64,000 nt of DNA from CAWBOY01 sp963790585 (GCA_963790585.1 CAWBOY010000006.1:496001-560000); one strand, 5' to 3'. Shown: positions 44,098 to 55,594, numbered from the stretch's first letter. The notes: generated by a model from the letters alone, not told the origin. A program made the numbers and translations.

Positions 44098-44184
44098 GTG
44101 TGTGGTTTTCCTTGCCTTTCTCCAGCCCGCTCGCCAAGATCTACCCATCCTTTTTCGTTCGCCCGACTCTATTACGAGATCGTC

Positions 44185-46650
44185 ATGCAACGTTGGCTCG
44201 CATTGGCTCTCCTCCTGGTCGGTATGAATTTGGCACTTACCCAGGTCCAATCGGAAGATAAGGGGCTTCGGCCGGAAACGATGATTCCCGGTTTTGAGGC
44301 CGATGGTTCGATCCGCCTCCATAATACCTGGAAGCTACTCCCCGCTGGTAAGCAGATCGATCTCGGTGATTTTCCGGTCAATATGGTGATTCATCCATCG
44401 GGCGCTTTTGTCGCGGTGCTGCACTGCGGTTTCGGCGAGCATGAAATCATCGTTCTCGACATCAAGTCGGACAAACAGCACATCGTAAGCCGTACGACCA
44501 TCGAACAAGGATTCTATGGTCTTAGCTTTAATTCCAGCGGCACCACGCTTTACGCCAGCGGCGGCGAGAAGCAAGTTGTTCATGTCTATGATTTTGACCA
44601 AGGTCTACTCTTCAAACACCGCGAGATCAAAGTTGACGGCGTCAATAACACGTTTGTCGGCGGTATTGCTCTCGACGCTGACGGCAAGCAATTGGCCGTG
44701 GCGGGAACCTGGAGCCATTCCGTTCACCTCCTGTCTCCAGCCGATCCAAAAGCGGAAGCCAAGACAATCAAGCTCCCCGCTCAGACTTTTCCCTATACCT
44801 GCTTGTTCGACAAGGGACGCGGGCGCGTCTATGTGAGCCTTTGGGGCAAGTCCCAGGTTAAGGTGATTGACCTCAAAGCGACGGATAAGGAGCTTTCATT
44901 CGCCACGGCCTCGCACCCGACCGAAATGATTCTCTCGCCGGACGGCAAACTGCTTTACGTGGCGTGTGCCAATGCCAATACAGTCACCGTTTTGAACGCG
45001 GAAGATGGCAAAGGAATGCAGACAATCACGACGTCCTTGTTTCCCGGCGCTCCTAACGGCTCTGGCCCGGCAAGTCTGAGCCTCTCTCCGGATGGCCAGC
45101 TTCTTTTCGTTGCGAATGCCGACAATAATAATATAGCGCTCTTTAATGTCGCCGACGCGAAGACGGCCAAGCCGATGGGCTTTATTCCTGTCGGCTACTA
45201 CCCGACTTCAATCCGCTACAACGCTGCCGACAAGAAAATCTACGTCACCAACGCTCGGGGCATTTGCCCCAAGTCGAATCGCTTCGGTCCCAACCCGCTG
45301 GCGCCGACCTACCGCAATGCCCGCGAATATATCGCCGGCCTATACCGTGGGACGCTTTCGATCATTCCAATGCCAACGGAAACGCGAATAGCCGCCTACA
45401 GCAAGCAGGCGTATGCCTGCGTACCCTTGCGTGAGGACTCCGGCGTGCGTGGCGCGGTGCCAAAAGACAATCCAGTCCCTGCCAAGGTTGGGGATGCGAG
45501 CCCTATTAAACACTGTGTCTACATAATCAAAGAGAATCGCACCTACGACCAGGTTTTCGGCGACGTCAAAGAAGGCAACGGCGATCCGACACTCTGTATC
45601 TTCCCGAGAAACCACGACTCCAAACGCCGCATCGGATCGCCAAGGAATTCGTGCTTCTGGACAATTTCTACGCCGAGGCTGAGGTATCAGCCGATGGCCA
45701 TGAATGGTCGATGGGAGCCTATTGCACGGACTTCGTAAAGAAGAATTGGCCGCTCAATTATCGCGGCAGCCGGCGCGTTGGCTATCCGGCTGAAGGGGCG
45801 CAAGACGAGATCGCTCGCGGGGCCGGAGGCTATCTTTGGGATCGCTGCGCCGAGGCCAACAAAACCTACCGCAGCTACGGTGAATGGATAAAAAACGGCG
45901 CGTACGCCCGCCGACCCCAGCACGGCCACCGTCAAGGCCTTGGAAGGTCACTTTGATCCGCTTTATCGCGGCTACGACTTGAGTTACTCCGACATCAAAC
46001 GGGCCGACCGGTTCCTGGCAGAATTGAAGGAATTCGAGACCAAAGGTGAGTTCCCGAATCTTACCATTCTTCGGCTGCCGAACGACCACACGTTGGGCAC
46101 GAGAGCGGGGGCTTTGACGCCGACCGCTTTTGTCGCGGAGAACGATTTGGCCCTTGGAATGATTGTCGAAGGAATCAGCAAGAGCAAATTCTGGAAGGAA
46201 ACGGCCATCTTTGTCGTCGAGGACGACGCTCAAAACGGCTCGGATCACGTCGACGCCCATCGCACGGTGGCGATGGTTATCAGCCCCTACACACGCAACG
46301 CAGGTGTCGATTCGACGATGTATTCGACCTCAAGCATGTTGCGAACAATGGAACTCATCTTGGGTCTCAAGCCGATGAGCCAGTTCGACGCCGCCGCGAC
46401 GCCAATGTATCGGTCATTCCAGAGCAAGCTCGATGTCAAGCCGTTTGAGCATGTCGCGCCGAAAACGAATATCAAGGCGACGAATGAACGCAATGCGTTT
46501 GGTGCCGACCTGTCGGCGAAGATGGATTTCAGCAAAGAGGACGCGGCGGACGATTTTCTGCTGAATGAGGTGATTTGGCGGTCCGGTGCGCGGGCCCGAC
46601 TCGCCGATGCCGCCGCCGGTGCGATCGGCGTTTGTGTTTCCGAAGGATGA
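44185..46650 (+). CDS. Fused YncE-like propeller and phosphoesterase-family protein (frameshifted)
   Basis: About 820 aa after removing three extra bases near 45608, 45627 and 45910. Signal peptide from the ATG at 44185 (hydrophobic about 4-16). Residues about 40-420 form a seven-bladed propeller with YVTN-type repeats (GGIALDADGKQLAVAG, LSLSPDGQLLFVAN, LYVACANANTVTVLN). From about 450 follows a phosphoesterase (PLC/acid phosphatase-like, PF04185-type) domain: KENRTYDQVFGD, EFVLLDNFY, EVSADGHEWSMGAY, IFVVEDDAQNGSDHVDAHRT and ARDH-like residues. This domain order matches the 'bifunctional YncE/alkaline phosphatase-like' family. Periplasmic; substrate unknown. A long hairpin follows. Confidence 0.88.
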
Positions 46651-46668
46651 TTAAAGGTTTAACCGCGA

Positions 46669-46806
46669 GCCGGCAGGCGAGCGCTGATGGATAACGCTAT
46701 GCGGTAATAAAAACTGTTTAGCCGCGAGCCGCCAGGCGAGCGCTGTTTGATAGCCGCATTTTCAAATAGCGCTATCAAACAGCGCTCGCCTGGCGGCTCG
46801 CGGCTA
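46669..46806. repeat. Long hairpin element with TTTAGCCGCGAGCC ends
   Basis: Arms at 46717-46753 and 46772-46806 (about 35 bases, TTTAGCCGCGAGCCGCCAGG...) pair almost perfectly, and a partial copy lies just before (46669-46690). A near-identical element is at 60202-60279. It sits between convergent genes. Confidence 0.78.
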
Positions 46807-46814
46807 ATCGTTGG

Positions 46815-49373
46815 TTAGGGCTGCTTCTGCGCTTCCTCTTCCGCTCCCGCCCCTAGATCGGCGTTGCCGCGGCGGAAGTTGAGCAGATGTTCGGCGAAGA
46901 AATCCATCATCCGCTCCGTAAAGTAGGGCTGATAGTCCCCGAAGGCATGACGCTTGCCTGGCAGGATAAGCATATCGAAGCGCTTGTTGGCCTTGATCAA
47001 GGCATCAGCGAGGCGAATGGTGTTCGCTGGATGGACGTTATTGTCCATGTCACCGTGAACCAGCAGTAGATGGCCCTTGAGATTGGCGGCCAGCTCGGCA
47101 TTCGTCGGCACCTTGATCTCGAAACGACGCTCCTCAGCCGGCGTGGTACCCTTCGTGGCGGGCGTCGCCCCCTTGTCGTCAACCTTGGTCATTTCCTTCT
47201 CTTTTTTCACCACGATTTCCTTGAGGCCGTGGTAGCGCTCCGACCAGGCGTCGTTGTAAATGTTGTTGTCGTGATTGCCTGATGAGGCGACGGCGACCTT
47301 GAAGAAGTCGTTGTAAGGCTTCTGTAGCAATGCCGCCGCCGACATGAAACCGCCGCCCGAGTGGCCATATATGCCGACGCGCTCGATGTCGATGAATGGG
47401 TGGCGGGCGGCTAACTGCTCGATCGAGGATTTCTTGTCGGCCAGGCCGTAGTCGCGCAGATTGCCATAGCCAAAGCTGGCGTAGGCCTTCGAGCGCAGTC
47501 GGAGCGCCGCCGCGATGTCCGACCTGGATCACGATGATTCCCAGCTGGGCCAACTGCTGATTGACATTGGTCGGACTGAACGTGTAGATCACGCCTTCCG
47601 TCTGCGGGCCGGGATAGACATGCGCGATGATCGGATATTTTTTCTTCGGGATCGAAGTCGAACGGCTTCCACATATTGCCGTAGAGATCGGTGACGCCGT
47701 CGGCGGCCTTAACCATAAAGGTTTCCGGCATCTTCCAGCCTGTTTGCGACCAATCGAGAAAGGTCGGCGTGTTCGAGTTCGAGAACAACCTTGCCCGTGC
47801 TGTCGCGGAGGGTCGACGTGGGCATGCGATCGATGCGCGAGCAGTTATCGACAAGATATTGCCGCGTCGGCGACAGGCTCGGCGTATGGAACCCGTCGCC
47901 CGGATCGAGGAGGGTCAAGCCGCTGCCGTCGAAATGGACAGAATAGAGGTGTTCGTAGTAGACATTTTCGCCCTTTTCGCGGCCGTTGCCATGAAAATAA
48001 AGCAACCGATTCTTCGCATCCACCTGGACGATACTACTGGCGCGAAAAGCTCCGGACGTGATCGCGTTTTTGATCTTGCCGTTGCGGTCGCAGAGGTAGA
48101 AGTGGGCCCAGCCGCTGCGTTCGGACCACCAGATCATTTCGTCGCTGTCGTCGAGATAGACGGCATCATGGTAGTCGATCGGTGCATTCTCGAATCCTTC
48201 GCTGACAAGGCACTTGCACTCCAGTGTAGACGGATTGATTGCGCAGAACTCGATATTGCGGCGCAGACGATCGTTGCGGACGAACCGCAACTCAGTACCG
48301 GTCTTGCTCCAGTGCAAGAAGGTATAGGTCTCGTCCTTCCATTTTGGGGCAACGAGGGAGAGTTTCTTCTTCTCGCGGTCGAAGACGTAAAGCTCCGTCC
48401 TGCGAACGGCTTCCTCGCCGGGCATGGCATATTTGTATTTTTCGAGAGCTGGTCGCGGGTTGGCGAGGCTATTGACCAGGAACAGCTCTTTGACGTTGCG
48501 AGCGTCCGAGCGTGTTACGTAGAACGACTTCGAGTCGGTGGACCAATTGACGGTGGCCGTGGCTTTCTTGTCTTCGCCCGTTCCGCCGAAGCTGTAGTCC
48601 TCGACGCCGTCTTTCGTCAATTGAACCGCGTCGGCTTCTTTGGTGCCTTCGACAAAATAAAGGTTGAATTTCTTCGCGAAGACAGAGGCCTTGCCATCGG
48701 GAGCCGTCGCCGAAGCCCCGGTCGGCCGCGTCGTCCGGGCGGTGTAGATTGCGGGTAGCTATGCAATAGGTCCTCGGCTTCGTCGACGGTCTCTTCCTCC
48801 ACGAATCCCTCATCTCCCGAACTCACCCGCGCCGACCACGCCCCCCACCTTGACCAGGGAACCGCGCGTCGGATCGAAGGGGCGGCTTGAGCCTTGCCGA
48901 CCTTGACGAGCTTTTCGCTCTTCAGATCGAACTCGTACTGCGACTCCTCGAAATTAAACTTCAGCTTGGTCCCGTCGTCGTTCATGATCGGCACGGCCAG
49001 CGTGATCGCCGCCTCGTCCATCGGTTTGCGTGTCAACTCGGACAGTTGCATCGCCAATTTGGAGCGGTCGAACAAGGGTTGCTTGGACGCGTGCGCCGGA
49101 TCGACGAGATAGTAAGCAGTGCCTTGACTGGTGCGGAACGAGTACCAAAAGGTGTCGGTCTTCCCGATCCACATTGGGCGGACGGCCTGGTCGAAGACGA
49201 GGGATTTCAGGTTTGCGGTGCTAAAACGTGCGGCGAGCTTGAAGTTAGCACTGCTGACGGGAACCGGTTCGGCGCTGAATGCCGACCGAGCTTGCGAGAA
49301 AGCTGAGCAGCAGGGATAAACCTACAAGCCCGGCCAGCTTCGCGCTACCGCGACAGATCAATGAAAGATGCAT
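46815..49373 (-). CDS. S9 family peptidase, dipeptidyl peptidase IV-like (multiply frameshifted)
   Basis: About 850 aa after removing six extra bases (near 47500, 47649, 47760, 48700, 48714 and 49278; the two near 48.7 kb are the least certain). Signal peptide from the ATG at 49373. The N-terminal propeller (DPPIV_N-type: MWIGKTDTFWYSF, MIWWSERSGWAHFYL, LDPGDGFHT) is followed by an alpha/beta-hydrolase: nucleophile G-H-S-G-G-G (about residues 680), Asp in VHGDMDNNVHPA and His in PGKRHAFGDY. A prolyl-oligopeptidase family member, so it would cleave peptides after proline or alanine in the periplasm. The catalytic triad is complete, so the shifts are probably errors. Terminal residues AEEEAQKQP. 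Confidence 0.87.
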
Positions 49374-49891
49374 AGTTCCTCAACCAATCAGGAAGGTACG
49401 TGGGACCAACACAGGCGGTGTGTTTTGAAGCAAGGTTCGATTATCCATGCTGACATGGACAAGAACAAGAGGCTAGGCAAGATAGAACACAGATTTTTGT
49501 GCGCGAATCGCATAAGAATCGGCACGATTGCGTAAGTGAGAACGCACTCGATTCGATGAATTCCTTGGAGCCGGTGGAGTCAGGCTAAATAAATAGCGCT
49601 CGGCAACCGATGAAGTCAACGAAGCGAAGTCATGAACGCTCGCAGCCTGACACCCGAGACGCGCTGCGAGGAAACCCCGCTTTTTTGGCTTCGGACGACT
49701 GAAAAGAGCGCGTTTGATCCGCTTGCCTGGCCAGAACGCAACTACTTACCGGAAAATTGGCCTTTATGGTCAAAATAGGCTCGGGTCGGTCTTGTATTTC
49801 AACGCAATCGCGGTAGCATCCCGAGATTAGTACAAGGTTGCGGTGTTCCGTGGCCTTGGGACATCTGAGTCTTTTGGAGGTCTCTCGAAAG
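49374..49891. other. Divergent intergenic region
   Basis: 518 bases upstream of both the S9 peptidase and the lysine aminomutase genes. No supported frame or repeat. Promoters for both genes are expected here but not pinpointed. Confidence 0.4.
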
Positions 49892-51400
49892 ATGAGCGAT
49901 TCTGAAGAGCGCACCGGACTCGAGCCAAGACCCTTCACGGAGGCTCTCGGTATCGAAGAGGAAGAACCTCCCGGTAAGCCTCGGCGCCACCCGCTCTGGC
50001 GCGACGTCCCCGATCACCTCTGGGACGACTGGCGATGGCAATCTCAAAATGCCATCCGCTCGGTTCGCCAACTCCGCGACCTGCTCTCCTTCACGCCGGA
50101 AGAGCTGGAAGCCATCGGCACCCTGGAAACCGAGTACAAGACGGCGATCCCGCCGTACTACTTCTCCCTCATCAATCCGGACGATCCCAACGACCCGATT
50201 CGCTTGCAGTCGGTGCCCTCGCCGCTGGAGCAGTTGAATCCGTCGGGCTACGAGTTGGAAGATCCGCTCGAAGAGGACAAGGACTCTCCGGTGCCCGGAC
50301 TGACGCACCGCTATCCGGACCGCGCTCTGCTGGTCACGACCCACGTTTGCACGATGTATTGCCGATTTTGCACGCGCAAACGAGCGACGATGGTGCGCGG
50401 CGGCTGGGATGCCATCAGCCGCAACGACGAGCGGATGATCGAATACGTCCGCGAACATCCGGAAATTCGCGACGTCATCGTTTCCGGCGGCGATCCGCTG
50501 ACTTTGCCGGCCAGCAAGCTCAAATTCTTCCTCGACAATCTCGCCGCCATTCCGCACGTCGACGTCATCCGCATCGGCACGCGCGTGCCGGTTACGCTGC
50601 CGCAGAAGCTCTACGATCAAGGCTTGATCGATCTCCTGGCCTCGGCGGAGAAAGTGTGGATCCAGACGCACTTCAACCATCCGCGCGAAATCACCCCGGA
50701 GGCCGCTCGCGTCTGTCTTGCGCTTCTTGAAGGCCGGCATGCCGGTCAACAATCACACCGTCCTGATGAAGGGCGTCAACGATTCTGTCGGAGACGATGC
50801 GCCAGCTGATGCGGGCGATGCTGCGCATCAAGGTTCGTCCCTATTACATCTTCCATTGCGATCCCGTCATCGGCGCCGGCCATTTCCGGACCTCGGTGTG
50901 GAAGGGCCTGGAGATCATGGAAGGTCTGCGCGGCCATATGTCCGGCCTGGGCATCCCGACCTATGTCGTCGATAGCCCGCATGGCGGCGGCAAGATTCCG
51001 ATGATGCCGAACTACCTCGTGTCGGCATCCGACGATGCGGTTGTCCTGCGAAACTTCGAAGGCATGTTGGTTCGCTATCAGGCGGAGGACAAACCCCAGA
51101 CTTCCCAGACCACACGCTACGCGCGGCGTCAGTTCCTTGCTCCAAGGCACCAAGACCGCCTTGATGCCCGAAGGTAACGAGCGCATGGTTCGTCGTCGCC
51201 GACACCAGCAGAACGGCGTTCTCGACGATATTTATATCGAGGGTCACTACCGGACCGACGATAACGAGGAAACGGTCAGCCAGCACGAAAACAACGGTCA
51301 CAGCAACGGTTCCTGTGGCGGCGGCTCGAATGGACATCACTCGGAAGGTTCAGCGGAGCTGATTTCGCTCGGTTTGCGCTTGAATCACAGCGGAACATGA
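49892..51400 (+). CDS. Lysine 2,3-aminomutase family protein (frameshifted)
   Basis: About 501 aa after removing three extra bases near 50718, 50789 and 51120. From the ATG at 49892 (TTGGAGG upstream). It is a radical SAM, PLP-dependent enzyme of the KamA family that moves the alpha-amino group of lysine to the beta position. C-T-M-Y-C-R-F-C (about residues 153-160) is the SAM cluster; VSGGDPLTLP, RIGTRVPVTLP, later RIKVRPYYIFHCDPV and VVDSPHGGGKIP fit the family. The C-terminus after about residue 440 is a His/Asn/Gly-rich tail (HENNGHSNGSCGG) not typical of KamA. Since all motifs are in family order, errors are likelier than decay. Confidence 0.87.
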
Positions 51401-51414
51401 GACGCAAATTTGGC

Positions 51415-51487
51415 GAGCCGGGAGCGTGAGCGACCGGAGAAAGTCAGAGTGAGTCTGATTTTCTCCGGTCGCTCACGCTCCCGGCTC
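51415..51487. repeat. Perfect 28-bp inverted repeat hairpin
   Basis: GAGCCGGGAGCGTGAGCGACC... (51415-51442) is exactly complementary to 51460-51487. It follows the aminomutase stop by about 14 bases, before the acyltransferase gene, and probably ends transcription. Confidence 0.8.
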
Positions 51488-51646
51488 TTAAAGACAAAAT
51501 ACCTCCGGAAGCTGATAATCCTGGTACATCAATTCGGCGACAACAGACCTTTTTTCCGCAACCACCCTTCGCTATACGCTAATCCGCTGTATCAGCGCAC
51601 GCAGCCGCGCGCGGCACGTGAGTAGTAGGAGTAAGGAGACTCCCGA

Positions 51647-53314
51647 ATGAGCGATTCCGGCCCCAAGAAGCTCAATGCGTTGACCGGGATGCGCTTTGTC
51701 GCCGCGGCGATGATCGTTCTCGTTCACACGCATGGGTATTTCGGCATACCCGCCGATCTAGGATCAGGCCGTATTCGATTTTCGATCGGTGTCTCCTTCT
51801 TCTTTGTCCTGTCCGGCTTCATCCTGGCCTACGTTTACGAAAAGCTGGATACCTGGAGCGACCGCGGCAAATTCCTCCGCGCCCGCTTGGCTCGTCTTTG
51901 GCCGGCGCATGCCTTCGCTTTTTTGCTTTTTATGTTCTTGGTTTCTCCGACACCCTTTAGCAAGCTCAACGGCGTCCTGGTGGCCGCCAACCTTGGCATG
52001 ATCCATGGTTGGATTCCGTTCAAAGAGTATTTCTGGTCGTTCAACAGCGTGTCGTGGAGCATCTCCACGGAATTCGGCTTCTATCTTTGTTTCCTTTTCT
52101 TGATCCCTGCCTGGAAGAAGACCTGGCATTGGAAGTTAGCGCTTACGGCTGCTCTGACTGCTGGCTTGATATACATCCTCCGCCGAGGTTATCTTGCCGC
52201 GCTGCCTTCGCTCGGGCAGGGCGCTTTGATTTACATCAGCCCCATTGGACGACTGTTTGAATTCACATTCGGAATGGCGACCGCGCTACTCTTCAAGGTT
52301 GCGGTGAAATACCTGCGACCGGCACCCACTTTCGCGACCTTTGTCGAGGCAATCGCCATCGCCGCCGTGCTCGGCTTTCAGTTTTGGGCAACCGGCATGG
52401 AGCAACAGGTCACGGACACGCCCGGCCTGGGTGTCTCGGCCGCGACGTGGCTGGTCAACAGCGGCGGCTGCTTTACGTTTGCCTTCCTCATTTTCGTCAT
52501 GGCATTTGAAGCAGGCTTGATCTCGCGAATTATTTCCTGTCGCCCGGGAGTGTTGCTTGGCGAAATTTCTTACTCCGTCTACTTGCTGCACCTGACACTA
52601 TTCCACTGGTATCTGAAAAACGCGGCGGCTTTTGAAGGTGTACCGCCGCTGGCGCAGTTGTGCTTTTTCTGGGCGATCCTGCTTCTCAGTTCGTATTTCG
52701 TTTGGAGCGCAGTCGAACGACCTTTGCGTAACTTGATCGGTGGCCGCAGTCGAAAGTTGGCCGGCGTGGTTGAATCGTCCTGGCTCGATCGCATCTTGTC
52801 GCCGGGCTGGGGCATGATTGTGGGCCAGGCGGTGGCCCTCGTCTGCATGATTTTACCCACGATCTACTGGGTCAACCGGCCGTTGAGCCTGGCCAACGAT
52901 AACGAAGTTGAAGCAGTCGCCAGTCAAAGTCTGCCGGAAATCAGAAACGTCGATTTCGGCCATCGCTTCGTGCTGCTCGGCGCATCGCTTCGACAAGCGA
53001 CGGACGGCGTGGTTGTGCGGCTGGCGTGGCAGAGTCAACAAGATCAGGAGCTTTCTTACTGGGTCGTCCTTCAACCCAAAGCTCCGGGGCGCTCGCAATT
53101 TCCGAACGGCAACCATCCGCAGTTCGCTCGCCCGGTTTCCGTTCACGCGGGGGATCGTTGGATTGAAGAGGTCAAGTTGCCGAACGCCACCGTCCAAGGC
53201 ACGCATGAGTTGGCCGTTGGCTTATGGCGGCAGGCTGATGGCTGCTTACAGGCTGATCACGGACCGCGCGATCCAGAGACACAGTTTATCCTGCTGCCGT
53301 TGCCGCAAGATTGA
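51647..53314 (+). CDS. Acyltransferase 3 family membrane protein
   Basis: 555 aa. GTAAGGAGACTCCCGA precedes the ATG. About ten transmembrane segments (residues 10-400). The N-terminus LNALTGMRFVAAAMIVLVHTHGYFG holds the R..A...V...H motif of acyltransferase 3 (His about residue 28); later FFVLSGFILAYVY and a C-terminal LGEISYSVYLLHL. Family members put O-acetyl or other acyl groups on sugars or lipids at the membrane. An extra soluble C-terminal domain of about 130 residues (420-555; beta-rich, RFVLLGASLRQ, WVVLQPKAPG) follows the last membrane segment. Specific substrate unknown. Confidence 0.92.
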   Translation: MSDSGPKKLNALTGMRFVAAAMIVLVHTHGYFGIPADLGSGRIRFSIGVSFFFVLSGFILAYVYEKLDTWSDRGKFLRARLARLWPAHAFAFLLFMFLVSPTPFSKLNGVLVAANLGMIHGWIPFKEYFWSFNSVSWSISTEFGFYLCFLFLIPAWKKTWHWKLALTAALTAGLIYILRRGYLAALPSLGQGALIYISPIGRLFEFTFGMATALLFKVAVKYLRPAPTFATFVEAIAIAAVLGFQFWATGMEQQVTDTPGLGVSAATWLVNSGGCFTFAFLIFVMAFEAGLISRIISCRPGVLLGEISYSVYLLHLTLFHWYLKNAAAFEGVPPLAQLCFFWAILLLSSYFVWSAVERPLRNLIGGRSRKLAGVVESSWLDRILSPGWGMIVGQAVALVCMILPTIYWVNRPLSLANDNEVEAVASQSLPEIRNVDFGHRFVLLGASLRQATDGVVVRLAWQSQQDQELSYWVVLQPKAPGRSQFPNGNHPQFARPVSVHAGDRWIEEVKLPNATVQGTHELAVGLWRQADGCLQADHGPRDPETQFILLPLPQD

Positions 53315-53396
53315 CGACTCGGATTGCCGCCGTTACGCTGTCTTGATTGGACGCAGCTCGTAATTCGGTTGACTGCCTGTTGGGATTGAACATTTC

Positions 53397-54398
53397 ATGA
53401 GGATCGGCATTACATTCGATCTGAAATCGGACGCCCCGCTGCCCGCGGGGGCTGCGGACGACTATCAGGAAGAGTTCGACAGTCCAGCTACCGTCGAGGC
53501 CATTGCTTCTGCACTTCGAGGCCTTGGCCATGAGGTCCTGTTGCTCGGCGATGGCAGGGAGCTTCTTGCTCGCCTCTTGAGCGATCCGCCTGAATTTGTC
53601 TTTAACTTCGCGGAGGGACATGGTGTCAGTCGATCGCGCGAGGCAAGAGTGCCAGCGGTGTTGGAGATGCTCGACATCCCCTACACAGGCTCCGATCCGC
53701 TGACGCTTGCCGTAACTCTGGACAAAGATTGCGCAAAAACACTCGTCGCTGCCGCTGGAGTTAGAGTTCCGCAGGGCTGCACTTGGCAGCCGAATGAAGA
53801 TCTCACTGAACTCGAAACACGTTCTAAACTGCCCTACCCCGCGATCATTAAACCGGCGTGGGAAGGATCGAGTAAAGGAATCCGTGGTCGCTGCGTCGTG
53901 GATACGCCACAAGAGGCCATCGCCGCCATCGAACATCTGCGGGGCGAACAACGTCAGCCGATCCTATTTGAAGAATATATCGAAGGCGAGGAACTCACCG
54001 TCGGCATGGTCGGCAACGACCCGCCGCAAATCGTCGGCGTTCTTCGCGTTCTGTCGCTCAAGGCGACGGAACGCTTTGTCTACAGCCTTGAAGTGAAGCG
54101 CGACTGGCGTCAACTCGTCCGTTATGAATGCCCGGCTAAACTTCTGCCCAACCACCTAAATCGCGTCGAAAAGGCCGCTCTTCAAGCGTATCGAGCCCTG
54201 GGTTGCCGCGACGTTGCTCGTATCGACTTTCGTCTGCGCGACGGCATTCCCTATTTTCTGGAGGTCAACCCGCTGCCGGGATTGAACCCAGAGTCGAGCG
54301 ATCTGGTGATCCTCGCTCAACTGGCAGGCTGGAGCTATGAGCGCCTCGTAGGTACCATTCTGCAATCGGCTCTCAACCGCTACGTCGCTACGACCTGA
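53397..54398 (+). CDS. D-alanine-D-alanine ligase-like ATP-grasp protein, gene 1 of a tandem pair
   Basis: 333 aa. An ATP-grasp ligase related to Ddl: PAIIKPAWEGSSKGI (about 154-168, the Ddl GSS-G loop), EGEELTVGMVGN (about 197), and RIDFRLRDGIPYFLEVNPLPGLNPES (about 275-300), where D, E and N bind the two Mg ions. EFVFNFAEGHGVSRSREARVPAVLEMLDIPYTGSD is Ddl-like. Real Ddl enzymes make peptidoglycan D-Ala-D-Ala, but this protein and its neighbour differ from each other and from Ddl, so the amino-acid substrates are open. It is 141 bases upstream of the second copy on the same strand. Confidence 0.87.
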   Translation: MRIGITFDLKSDAPLPAGAADDYQEEFDSPATVEAIASALRGLGHEVLLLGDGRELLARLLSDPPEFVFNFAEGHGVSRSREARVPAVLEMLDIPYTGSDPLTLAVTLDKDCAKTLVAAAGVRVPQGCTWQPNEDLTELETRSKLPYPAIIKPAWEGSSKGIRGRCVVDTPQEAIAAIEHLRGEQRQPILFEEYIEGEELTVGMVGNDPPQIVGVLRVLSLKATERFVYSLEVKRDWRQLVRYECPAKLLPNHLNRVEKAALQAYRALGCRDVARIDFRLRDGIPYFLEVNPLPGLNPESSDLVILAQLAGWSYERLVGTILQSALNRYVATT

Positions 54399-54538
54399 AT
54401 CAATTCTCCCCGGGGTTCTAAATCACGCGCCGATTCTACTGGCCAATCGGTCACGCCGATCACGATAAAGAAAAAGACTCGCATTCTTACACTCGCCATA
54501 ATCCGAACAGGGCAGCGCCGCAGCGCCGCGCATGACAC

Positions 54539-55594
54539 ATGATTGTCACTCAGCAGTCTGACGATTCGCAAACGCGTGTTGTAATCCTTTATAACGAGCC
54601 AGTGCTCGCGCTGGACCACCGTGACGCGGACTCGGAACACGAGATCTTCTATACCGTCGATGCCGTCCAAGAGGCGCTCGACGCAGCGGGTATGCAGGTG
54701 AGTAAGCTCGGAGTCTGCCGCGATCCAGAGCTATTGGTCTCCGGCTTACGCGCGGAACGACCCGACGTCGTCTTTAATTTGTTCGAAGGCCTGGCGGACG
54801 ACAACGGAACCGAGGCCTACGCCGCCGGCGTGTTGGAATGGCTGGGAATTCCATTTACCGGCTCACCATTTCAAACCCTTTGCACTGCCCGCACGAAGCA
54901 TTTGACGAAGTACCTTCTGCAAGGGGCCGGTCTCCCAACCCCAGCGTTCATGACAGTGGATGCTTTACCGGTTCCGCCCTGCACCATCGATTGGCCGGTT
55001 ATCGTTAAGCCGGCTACACAGGATGCGAGCGTAGGTCTCGATCAAGGAAGCGTAGTTACCAATCAAGAGAAGCTGGTTGACCGAGTGGCCTATCTCTTGG
55101 ATGCGTATGGGCCGCCAATACTGATCGAACAATTCATTCGTGGCCGCGAGTTGAACGTCGGCTTAATCGAAGCTCCTGACTTGCAAACATTGCCTATTTC
55201 CGAGATCCTTTTTATAGACAAAGACCCGGAGTATTGGCCCATCGTCACCTACGACGCCAAATGGAAGCCAGGAACGCGCGACTACGAAGCGACGCCGCCG
55301 CTTTATCCTGCTGAAGTATCAACGCGGTTGGCCGCGAAGCTGTGCAACTTGTCGAAACAGGCCTTTCGCCTTCTCGGCTGCCGTGATTATGCGCGGGTCG
55401 ATTTTCGCGTCAAAGCGGGCGGACACCCTTACATCCTTGAAGTGAATCCCAACCCCGACTTCAGCCCGACGGCTGGCCTTTCGGGTGGCTTAATCTCGGC
55501 GGGCCTCACGCACGCGCAGTTTTCCGCGGAACTGGTTCGGCGGGCGCTGCGTCGGCGACAAAAAACGGTTGGTGATCTCAGCTATACTTCATGA
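54539..55594 (+). CDS. D-alanine-D-alanine ligase-like ATP-grasp protein, gene 2 of a tandem pair
   Basis: 351 aa. Same fold: VDAVQEALDAAGMQVSKLG, DVVFNLFEGLADDNGTEAYAAGVLEWLGIPFTGSP, PVIVKPATQDASVGLDQGS (about 155-173, with DASVGL in place of EGSS-GI), GRELNVGLIEA, and DFRVKAGGHPYILEVNPNPDFSP for Mg binding. Paralogue of the gene before it but diverged, so probably a different substrate or position of addition. It lies 41 bases before the CobA-HemD fusion, though no link to tetrapyrroles is evident. Confidence 0.87.
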   Translation: MIVTQQSDDSQTRVVILYNEPVLALDHRDADSEHEIFYTVDAVQEALDAAGMQVSKLGVCRDPELLVSGLRAERPDVVFNLFEGLADDNGTEAYAAGVLEWLGIPFTGSPFQTLCTARTKHLTKYLLQGAGLPTPAFMTVDALPVPPCTIDWPVIVKPATQDASVGLDQGSVVTNQEKLVDRVAYLLDAYGPPILIEQFIRGRELNVGLIEAPDLQTLPISEILFIDKDPEYWPIVTYDAKWKPGTRDYEATPPLYPAEVSTRLAAKLCNLSKQAFRLLGCRDYARVDFRVKAGGHPYILEVNPNPDFSPTAGLSGGLISAGLTHAQFSAELVRRALRRRQKTVGDLSYTS

